This document shows, piece by piece, positions 15,594 through 21,039 of a stretch of 21,039 nucleotides of DNA. Each line of letters begins with the position of its first letter. Positions within the stretch are counted from its first letter, which is position 1. Source of the stretch: a virus; the IMG/VR virus record IMGVR_UViG_3300021091_000493, positions 1 to 21,039 of that record; one strand, 5' to 3'. Made by a program: the position numbers and the translations under genes. The notes beneath the pieces are model-generated. The model did no database searches. It saw nothing but the letters and a program-made list of their open reading frames with translations, and was not told the DNA's origin.

Positions 15594-15773
15594 TTTACAT
15601 TAACTCACCAATACAAATATACACTAACTGAATTAGAAAATATGCTACCCTGGGAAAGAGACATGTATATTTCGATGGTGAATAACTGGGTAAAAGAAGA
15701 AACGGATAGAATTAATAAAACGAAGGTCGAATCTCAAGAAGCCATGAAAAAGTTGTTTAAGAACAAACGATAA
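15591..15773 (+). CDS. Small tail-assembly-chaperone ORF, probably made as a -1 fusion to gp26
   Basis: From ATG 15591 the product would be 60 residues with MLPWERDMYISMVNNWVKEE (residues 18-37) and a basic helical end, a pattern I associate with short ORFs between gp26 and the next large gene in T4-like marine phages. T4 gp51, the hub catalyst, has a similar role but is much longer, so I do not assign the name. There is no Shine-Dalgarno element, and the ATG lies in the arm of a small hairpin. The same frame is open upstream to 15546, giving 15 linker residues (YLTFRNGSLRAYYSN), and joins gp26 by a -1 slip. This would be the T part of a G/GT-like pair. Its stop overlaps the next gene as TAATG, coupling it to the tape-measure-type protein. 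Confidence 0.7.
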   Translation: MFTLTHQYKYTLTELENMLPWERDMYISMVNNWVKEETDRINKTKVESQEAMKKLFKNKR

Positions 15774-18091
15774 TGTCATTAGCAGATTTATCATCAAAAC
15801 TATACACAATTAAATCTAGAAAGAACGTTCCTTTCGCGACAGCATTCACACAGATGATTCGTGAAGATCTCGCTATGAGATATTCAGTTTTTAATTTAGT
15901 TAAGTCCCTTTCGGGATCAGAATTAATCGCTCAAGTTGCTGAGGCAAAGTATGGGTTTAGAACTCCGTTACAGAGAGGAGAAGAGGCTCGAGAAAAAAAA
16001 CGAGCATCGATGGATCGCAAATTTAAACTATTTACTGCGGATTCAATTGTAACTTTGAATAATAAAATAAACACACTCGCTTCTATAACCGAACGAAATT
16101 CTATATTAATTGAAAATTTGTATCACGATTTGGGATCATTTAGGACTCAAAGAAAATTCGCCAAACGCGATCTAAGCACTGTAGCAACCAAAATACCAAT
16201 AAAATCTAGAACAGTAAAATTTCAAATCGAAAACATTAGATCTGAACTAGATGCTTTGCAAAAAATAACTGTTGGTCCTAAAACTATTAGAAAAATTAAA
16301 AATTCTGCAGCTGCAGGTGGGGTAATGGGTGCAGCAGTCATGACTCGAGATCGTGATAAAGAGGGGATACCAGAAGAAACACCAACATCTCCAGAAGAAT
16401 CTAAATCTAGTCTGTTAGATACTGCAATAGATTTAGTCACAGGTTATACTGTTGTCAAAGGTGCTAAAGATATCTTTAGCGGCACTAAAGATTTTATAAA
16501 AAATAAGATGGGAAAGCCTACCGCAACCCCAACTGAAATTCTTGATAAGAACGGAAAACCATTAAGAGGTGCAGCACTAAAATCTGCACAGGAAAAAGCA
16601 GCGCGCGAAACTGCCCAAAAAGCGGCGCAGCAAACTCCATCTAAAACTGGAGTGATGTCTAGATTAGGTGGTGCAGGAACCTTATTGAGAAGCACTGTGA
16701 TTGGTGCCGCAGCATACGAATTGGGACCTGGTATGATTAATAGAATGATTGGTGCTTTTCAAAGAAAAGGGGATGAGACTAGATCTGCTGCAGAGAAAAT
16801 TGCGCAAATATATGGCATGAAGTTGATTAGGGGTGATGGTGGAACCACCGTAGCATTTGAAATAGATGGTAAACGATACACATATGACGAATTGCCGCCG
16901 CAATATAAAAATATCGTAAACGCATATTTAACTGGTGATCAAAGATCTGTGCCTGCTAGGACTGCTTTGGCAGAAATAAACAAAAATCAAGAAACATACA
17001 AACTGCTGAAAACTGCAGAGGGTAGAGCACAAGTTCTTGCACCACCAATGACAGAAACTGAAGCAGCGATAGCAACTTCATCAGCTGCGTCGGCTATAGT
17101 TGCCGCTGCAAAAACAGCAAAAGTCACAACACCAGAACCTCAAATGATTGCTGCAGGAACACCTGAAGTGACCGCTCCAGCAGCCCTATCAACTGCTAAT
17201 CTCGGCACACTTCCATCTGCGTCATACACTCCAGGTCAACCTGTTGATAAAGAAACAGTAAAACAAATCATCGTTCAAGCAGCTGGAATTGTTGGAGTTG
17301 ATCCTGGAATTATGTTGGCTATGGGTCAACAAGAGAGTTCATTCAATCCAAACGCTAGACCTTACGTCAAAGATAAAAAGACAGGCGAAATGAAATTGTT
17401 GTCGTCTGCTAAAGGGCTCTTTCAATTTATCGATTCTACTTGGAAAAATATGCTTGAAAAATATTCTGGGAAATATCCAGAACTATTAAATGGTCCAATG
17501 GATCCTATTGCTAATGCACTAGCAGGTGCGTTATATGTGAAAGAAAATTCTGAGATTTTAAGAAGTAAGAAAATTGCAATCACTGGAACATCAATTTATG
17601 CCACGCATTTTTTAGGTCCAGGTGGAGCATCAAAACTATTTTCTGCATCTCCAACCGCTTCGGCTGTATCAGTATTGCCTGCTGCTGCAGCATCTAACCC
17701 GCATATATTTTATGCAAATTATGGTAAGGGAGACGCTAGACCTAGAACTATACGTGAAGTAATTGATACGTTATACAAAAAAGTTGGATCGAAGGCTGAA
17801 GCGTATACTGCAGAAATTCGTAGAGGTGGTATACAACCATTACCAACAACAACACCAGGAATGGCAGTTTCCGCACCACCACCACCAATGTTATCTGCTG
17901 CTACCGCTGCACCTAGCGCATCATCAGCAGAACTTACGGCAGCAACTGCAGTTGCTGGTAACAAATTAACTCAAGAAACTGTGGTTGCTGTGGCAGATAA
18001 AGTTAGTGAGTTAGATAAAAGAACTAGTGTAGATCGATCATTTCCTTCTGTCCGAAACTCTTCTATGCTCAATCGTGGAGCAACAGTATAA
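15773..18091 (+). CDS. Tape-measure/hub-type tail protein with lytic transglycosylase (SLT) domain
   Basis: A 772-residue protein. Residues about 1-180 are basic and helical (KLFTADSIVTLNNKINTLAS). Residues about 180-480 are Ala/Lys-rich, with hydrophobic or small-residue stretches (AAAGGVMGAAVM near 178-189; LRSTVIGAAAYELGPG near 305-320). Residues about 490-625 form a goose-type lysozyme/SLT domain: VDPGIMLAMGQQESSFNPNA with E521 as probable catalytic acid, SAKGLFQFIDSTW near 546-558, and ATHFLGPGGA near 606-616. The C-terminal 130 residues are Ala/Pro/Ser-rich. The domain cleaves peptidoglycan glycan strands. Its position after gp26 and the frameshifted chaperone ORF suggests a tape-measure role like T4 gp29. 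A separate hub lysozyme is the alternative. The gene starts as TAATG and is the last in the plus-strand operon. Confidence 0.82.
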   Translation: MSLADLSSKLYTIKSRKNVPFATAFTQMIREDLAMRYSVFNLVKSLSGSELIAQVAEAKYGFRTPLQRGEEAREKKRASMDRKFKLFTADSIVTLNNKINTLASITERNSILIENLYHDLGSFRTQRKFAKRDLSTVATKIPIKSRTVKFQIENIRSELDALQKITVGPKTIRKIKNSAAAGGVMGAAVMTRDRDKEGIPEETPTSPEESKSSLLDTAIDLVTGYTVVKGAKDIFSGTKDFIKNKMGKPTATPTEILDKNGKPLRGAALKSAQEKAARETAQKAAQQTPSKTGVMSRLGGAGTLLRSTVIGAAAYELGPGMINRMIGAFQRKGDETRSAAEKIAQIYGMKLIRGDGGTTVAFEIDGKRYTYDELPPQYKNIVNAYLTGDQRSVPARTALAEINKNQETYKLLKTAEGRAQVLAPPMTETEAAIATSSAASAIVAAAKTAKVTTPEPQMIAAGTPEVTAPAALSTANLGTLPSASYTPGQPVDKETVKQIIVQAAGIVGVDPGIMLAMGQQESSFNPNARPYVKDKKTGEMKLLSSAKGLFQFIDSTWKNMLEKYSGKYPELLNGPMDPIANALAGALYVKENSEILRSKKIAITGTSIYATHFLGPGGASKLFSASPTASAVSVLPAAAASNPHIFYANYGKGDARPRTIREVIDTLYKKVGSKAEAYTAEIRRGGIQPLPTTTPGMAVSAPPPPMLSAATAAPSASSAELTAATAVAGNKLTQETVVAVADKVSELDKRTSVDRSFPSVRNSSMLNRGATV

Positions 18092-18117
18092 AAAAAAAGG
18101 GGGACCGAAGTCCCCCC
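18090..18117 (-). terminator. Intrinsic terminator of the gp32 operon, C(UUCG)G tetraloop
   Basis: On the minus strand the sequence reads GGGGGAC TTCG GTCCCCC followed by nine T, a perfect 7-bp GC-rich stem with the very stable cUUCGg loop. It lies 28 nt beyond the gp32 stop and directly abuts the stop of the convergent tape-measure-type gene. On the plus strand the same hairpin has no T tract after it, so it is clearly oriented to end gp32 transcription. Confidence 0.92.
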
Positions 18118-18145
18118 GAAAACATCTACGGTTTTCTAAGTTAGA

Positions 18146-19057
18146 TTACTCTGCAGCCAACTTCTCAAAGAAAGCCATGTCATCGTCTTCAACGGTGACG
18201 TCTTCAGCAGTAACCTTCTTTGCTGGAGCAGAACGAACGACAGGAGCATCTGCTTCTTCATCGTTAATTTTCTTGGCAGATGCACCAGCAACGCCACCAG
18301 CACCAAGAACGCGATCTAATTTTGCTTTCAAATCGTCATAAGACTTGAAGTTTTCAGGCTTCAAGAAGTCCTTGAGTGAATATGAAGACTTCCAAACCTT
18401 TTCGATTTGAGTATCATCGGGATGGGCTGGGTCAGAAGCGAACAATGCAGACTGGACATCAAACTCTGACTTGTCATAGTTGCGATAACCTTCGACATTA
18501 CGAATCTTGACCTTGAAGTTTGCACCCTTCCAGAAATCGAAAGGATTCAATGGCTTCTCATCCTCGAACTGCGGCTCAAGTTTTTCCTTAATCTTATCAA
18601 AGATTTTCTTACCAAACTTGTAAAGGAAAACCTTACCTTCGTTTTGAGGGCGCTTCGGATCAGAGACAATAAGAATGTTGCTAATGTAAGTCAGCTTGCG
18701 CTTTTGCTTACGAGCGATTTCTTTATTGGCTTCAATGCCAGAGTTCCAGAGAACAGTGTTGTACTCAGAAACAGGATCATTCTTTCCAAGAGTTGTAAGA
18801 GAGTTCTCAATGTACCAGCCACCTGGACCTTGAAATCCATGCGACCAAACTTGAACCCAAGGAAGACCATCTTCACCGTCAACTGCTGGTGTATCGAGGA
18901 AACGAATTACTGCGTATCCGTTGCCAGCGGCGTCAACATCAGGTTGCCAGAAACGATCATCTACACCTGGTTTTCCGCCACCTGCTGAAGATGCTTCAAC
19001 TGCTTTCTTTAATTTATCGAGGGATGAACCCTTGTTTTTAAGACTTGATAGTGTCAT
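18146..19057 (-). CDS. 32: Single-stranded DNA-binding protein gp32
   Basis: The 303-residue length matches T4 gp32 (301). The core shows DAAGNGYAVIRFLDTP (residues 42-57), WSHGFQGPGGWYIEN (71-85), LTYISNILIVSDPKRPQNEG, VFLYKFGKKIFDKI and FWKGANFKVKIRNVEGY, all aligned in order with T4. It coats single-stranded DNA and organises the replisome and recombination; the acidic C-terminus (TVEDDDMAFFEKLAAE) is the partner-binding tail. The T4 zinc ligands C77, C87 and C90 correspond to S86, about D94 and S97, and the protein has no cysteine at all, so the zinc site is lost. GGAG lies 8 nt before ATG 19055-19057. Codons end in C or G more often than in the tail genes, as expected for very high expression. 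Confidence 0.95.
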   Translation of the reverse strand: MTLSSLKNKGSSLDKLKKAVEASSAGGGKPGVDDRFWQPDVDAAGNGYAVIRFLDTPAVDGEDGLPWVQVWSHGFQGPGGWYIENSLTTLGKNDPVSEYNTVLWNSGIEANKEIARKQKRKLTYISNILIVSDPKRPQNEGKVFLYKFGKKIFDKIKEKLEPQFEDEKPLNPFDFWKGANFKVKIRNVEGYRNYDKSEFDVQSALFASDPAHPDDTQIEKVWKSSYSLKDFLKPENFKSYDDLKAKLDRVLGAGGVAGASAKKINDEEADAPVVRSAPAKKVTAEDVTVEDDDMAFFEKLAAE

Positions 19058-19065
19058 ATGTATTA

Positions 19066-19105
19066 CTCCGTATTGCGTTGTATTAAATGTATTTCGTCTT
19101 GTCCA
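19066..19105 (-). promoter_or_regulatory. Possible sigma-70-type promoter and ribosome-binding site of gp32
   Basis: In the 68-nt gap between gp59 and gp32 the minus strand has TGGACA (19100-19105), a 17-nt spacer and TACAAC (19077-19082), a 5/6 and 4/6 match to -35 and -10 boxes. GGAG (19066-19069) follows, 8 nt before the start codon. Another -10-like TATAAT lies further upstream near the end of gp59 without a good -35. gp32 often has its own promoters in T4 phages, but these matches are modest in AT-rich DNA. Confidence 0.35.
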
Positions 19106-19125
19106 CTTTTTTCATTACCATATTA

Positions 19126-19731
19126 TTATATAGTATTTTCGTTAGCAAGTAAAGTTTCTTTCGTCAAGAGTTTATACTTGTCAACGTTCACATTCAAGAA
19201 TGATCCATACTTACGAATCTTTCTTGAAATCTTTGGATAGATGATATCATCAGAAATCTTCTTATCCCAAATTCGAATAAAGTCAAAGAGATTGTTTAGT
19301 ATCACCATTGTTTCAATTGTTATTTCTTTCTGCATGAATAGAATTAATAACTTTGAATGTTGACCTTCTTCAATTTTAAATAGATCATTAAAATTTTCTT
19401 TTGTTGCAATTTTTTGCAAGTCTTCAGCGTAAACCTTGCTCATCGAATCTGTTCTTCGTCTCCAATCTCGATATGCTTGCTCAGCTTCTTCTTCAAGGAG
19501 TGACTTGGTCCAGTTATCGTCGCGGTCAATAAAATTAGCCACCAGAAATGGAACCATTTCTTCGTCGCGATACTTACGCGCAAGGCGGTGAAATAGAAAT
19601 TTGTCGCGACGTTTTTGAAACGCATCTATTGAAACTTTTGTTTTGCCATCATAATGAAAGAAGTTATAATTTTCAGAACTAAAGTGCAACTTGATGGCTT
19701 GATAAGTGCAGTATAGATCATATCCGTTCAA
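19126..19731 (-). CDS. 59: Helicase loader gp59
   Basis: The protein has 201 residues (T4 gp59 has 217). It starts with a helix like T4's (GYDLYCTYQAIKLHFSSENY) and contains DAFQKRRDKFLFHRLARKY (residues 36-54), almost the same as the T4 segment AYQKRRDKYFFQKLSEKY. The C-terminal half is helical with KLLILFMQKEITIETMVILN, matching the T4 layout. gp59 loads the gp41 helicase on forked or gp32-covered DNA. Its place next to gp32 is the T4 order. The start overlaps the stop of the upstream small membrane-protein gene as ATGA. A 68-nt gap separates its stop from gp32. Confidence 0.92.
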   Translation of the reverse strand: MNGYDLYCTYQAIKLHFSSENYNFFHYDGKTKVSIDAFQKRRDKFLFHRLARKYRDEEMVPFLVANFIDRDDNWTKSLLEEEAEQAYRDWRRRTDSMSKVYAEDLQKIATKENFNDLFKIEEGQHSKLLILFMQKEITIETMVILNNLFDFIRIWDKKISDDIIYPKISRKIRKYGSFLNVNVDKYKLLTKETLLANENTI

Positions 19732-19982
19732 AGTGATCCTCGCTTCGCTTTCTCTAAAAGTGCACGCATCTTATTCTTCGTTTCTTCATCGATTTCAAAA
19801 TCTTCTTCATCGTTACGTTCTTTTTCTGCTTCATTAAACGCCTTTAGCATATCAGATGCGCTCTGAGTTCCTGTAAAGATAGCAGGAATGATTAACCACC
19901 AAAGAGATGAATGTGTGACATAAATCATCACACCTATAAAAGTCCAAATAAAAATATTCCAAATTAATATTTGCCAATTCAT
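19728..19982 (-). CDS. Small two-helix membrane protein of unknown function
   Basis: The 84-residue protein has a Trp-rich hydrophobic N-terminal half: a first helix WQILIWNIFIWTFIGVMIYV (residues 3-22) and a second SLWWLIIPAIFTGT (residues 26-39). An acidic and then basic soluble tail follows (ERNDEEDFEIDEETKNKMRA, residues 55-74). It is held by ATGA overlaps on both sides, with the gp33-like gene upstream and gp59 downstream. In T4 gene 33 directly precedes 59, so this is an insertion into a conserved pair. I recognise no family. Membrane attachment of replication factors, or an exclusion or lysis-timing role, are guesses. Confidence 0.65.
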   Translation of the reverse strand: MNWQILIWNIFIWTFIGVMIYVTHSSLWWLIIPAIFTGTQSASDMLKAFNEAEKERNDEEDFEIDEETKNKMRALLEKAKRGSL

Positions 19983-20200
19983 AATGGAAGTTTACCACCT
20001 CTCGGAAGAAATCGCAACTCCATTGCTTCACCTTGTATAATACTTTTCAATGATTCATTGATTAAACTGGCAGCAACTTCAATTTCAAGATTGTTGCGTT
20101 CACAGTAGGTTGTGATTGCGTCCATGTGATCTATTTTTTCATTAATCGCCATGTTCATAATCATCATTGAAAATATATTCTTTTCTTCTCGACTCGCCAT
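19979..20200 (-). CDS. 33: Late-transcription coactivator gp33-like protein
   Basis: The protein has about 73 residues from ATG 20198-20200; in-frame ATG 20212 and GTG 20218 would add 4 or 6. I prefer 20200 because it begins 1 nt after the guaC stop, though no start has a strong ribosome-binding site. The core reads IFSMMIMNMAINEKIDHMDA, ITTYCERNNLEIEVAASLIN and IIQGEAMELRFLPRG, the helix-helix pattern I associate with gp33 in T4-like marine phages. T4 gp33 (112 residues) bridges RNA polymerase and the gp45 sliding clamp at late promoters. The 33-x-59-32 gene order supports the assignment. The stop overlaps the next start as ATGA. Similarity to T4 gp33 itself is weak. Confidence 0.6.
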   Translation of the reverse strand: MASREEKNIFSMMIMNMAINEKIDHMDAITTYCERNNLEIEVAASLINESLKSIIQGEAMELRFLPRGGKLPL

Positions 20201-20201
20201 T

Positions 20202-21039
20202 TCAGATCTCATACGCACTCAAGGAATTGTTCAACTGCTGAGTTACACGCACGAACGTTGTACGCTTACTCAAATGCTTCAATTCACTTGCTCCCACATA
20301 AGTGCATGCCGAACGCAGACCACCAAGAATTTCTTGCAATGTTCTGCTCACCTCTCCGCGATATGGTATCTCAACAGTCTTGCCTTCGCTGGCTCGATAG
20401 TTAGCAACACCACCATTGTGTAAGTCCATTGCTGTATCTGAACTCATACCATAGAATTTATTTTCTCCAAACACAGATGCGCCACCCTCTTTGTGACCCG
20501 CCAACATACCACCAAGCATCACAAAATCGGCTCCCGCAGCGAATGCCTTCACAACGTCTCCAGGAACGGTACACCCTCCATCCGCTATGACATGACCCTG
20601 AAGACCATGTGCTGCATCCGCGCACTCAATAACTGCACTCAACTGCGGATAGCCGATTCCTGTCATCTTGCGTGTTGTGCACACTGATCCAGGACCAATA
20701 CCAACTTTCACAATGTCAACACCAGAAAGTATAAGTTCCTCTGTCATTTCTGGTGTAACAACATTACCTGCGATGAGAGTTACTGATGAATATTTATCAC
20801 GAAATTTCTTTACAAAATCTACAAACGCTTGTGTATAGCCATTCGCAACATCAATACAAACTCTCATGTGTATGTGAAACATATCAGAGTGATAAACATT
20901 CTCAAACTTCTTTAGATCTGTGTCTGAAATACCCAAAGAGTAAACACTACTGTTCAATCTCAATGCAAAATGATTTAACAAATCTTGTTCAGTATAATGT
21001 TTGGCTACAGCAACTAAACACTTATGTTTGTTTAGTTCC
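20202..21039 (-). CDS. guaC: GMP reductase GuaC, N-terminus beyond the window
   Basis: The frame is open to the right edge, so the 5' end is missing; about 279 codons are visible of a family length near 345. Motifs in order: [44 protein letters not shown] with the catalytic Cys, [58 protein letters not shown] and [13 protein letters not shown]. The [11 protein letters not shown] and [12 protein letters not shown] forms mark GMP reductase rather than IMP dehydrogenase. The enzyme reduces GMP to IMP and ammonia with NADPH, so guanine nucleotides can be turned into adenine nucleotides. It heads the visible part of the gp33-gp59-gp32 cluster and looks intact, so it is probably an active auxiliary metabolic gene. 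Confidence 0.93.
   Translation of the reverse strand, partial: ELNKHKCLVAVAKHYTEQDLLNHFALRLNSSVYSLGISDTDLKKFENVYHSDMFHIHMRVCIDVANGYTQAFVDFVKKFRDKYSSVTLIAGNVVTPEMTEELILSGVDIVKVGIGPGSVCTTRKMTGIGYPQLSAVIECADAAHGLQGHVIADGGCTVPGDVVKAFAAGADFVMLGGMLAGHKEGGASVFGENKFYGMSSDTAMDLHNGGVANYRASEGKTVEIPYRGEVSRTLQEILGGLRSACTYVGASELKHLSKRTTFVRVTQQLNNSLSAYEI

Noticed and set aside
15591-15773. Naming the short ORF gp51
   Set aside because: T4 gp51 is about four times longer; similar place and possible role do not establish homology.
17719-17964. Ala-rich minus-strand open frame
   Set aside because: Mirror of the low-complexity C-terminus of the 772-residue protein; no start signal or conserved motif.
18118-18140. 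A plus-strand terminator after the 772-residue gene (CCGAAAAC...GGTTTTC)
   Set aside because: The stem is short and AT-rich with no clear T tract; only the minus-strand terminator is convincing.

Overview
The window is part of an AT-rich T4-type contractile-tail phage genome (Myoviridae-like, Caudoviricetes). The baseplate set (gp48, gp53, a gp27-like hub, gp5, gp25, gp6 and a very large wedge/fibre-connector-type protein) and the 33-59-32 replication/late-transcription order are T4-like. The sequence style most resembles T4-like phages of marine bacteria (cyanophages, pelagiphages): short divergent proteins, beta-rich modular structural proteins and a purine-metabolism gene. The host cannot be read from the window. 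No tRNA, CRISPR array, insertion sequence or attachment site is visible, and no gene-free stretch exceeds 300 bases.

Layout. (1) Minus strand, 13130 down to 1: a tightly packed tail/baseplate operon in the order gp48 (tube cap), gp53 (wedge), gp27-like hub, gp5 (OB-fold/spike, no lysozyme domain), two small unknown proteins, a 681-residue unknown structural-type protein, gp25, gp6, and a more than 1,080-residue protein that runs off the left edge. (2) Plus strand, 13153 to 18091: gp4 head-completion nuclease, a 181-residue unknown, a tail-tube-fold protein (gp54 candidate), gp26, a short ORF read in the -1 frame of gp26, and a 772-residue tape-measure/hub-type protein with a lytic transglycosylase (SLT) domain. 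(3) Minus strand, 21039 down to 18090: 5'-truncated GMP reductase (guaC), a gp33-like late-transcription protein, a small membrane protein, gp59 helicase loader and gp32 single-stranded DNA-binding protein, closed by a C(UUCG)G intrinsic terminator.

How the genes work together. Regions 1 and 2 build the baseplate hub, wedges and tube and carry the enzyme that opens the cell wall. Region 3 handles replication/recombination, the switch to late transcription and the purine pool. Stop and start codons overlap at most junctions, often as TAATG, so translational coupling is likely throughout.

The strongest unusual signal is at 15525-15593. A GGAGGG element sits 9 nt before a T TTT TTT slippery heptamer at the very end of gp26. 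The -1 frame then reads without a stop into the next small ORF, whose own ATG has no ribosome-binding site and lies in a hairpin. This is the layout of a programmed -1 frameshift in tail-assembly-chaperone genes directly upstream of a tape-measure gene. A second frame anomaly lies at the 5' end of gp48 (12960-13130), where the best start and the coding signal are in a different frame from the body of the gene.
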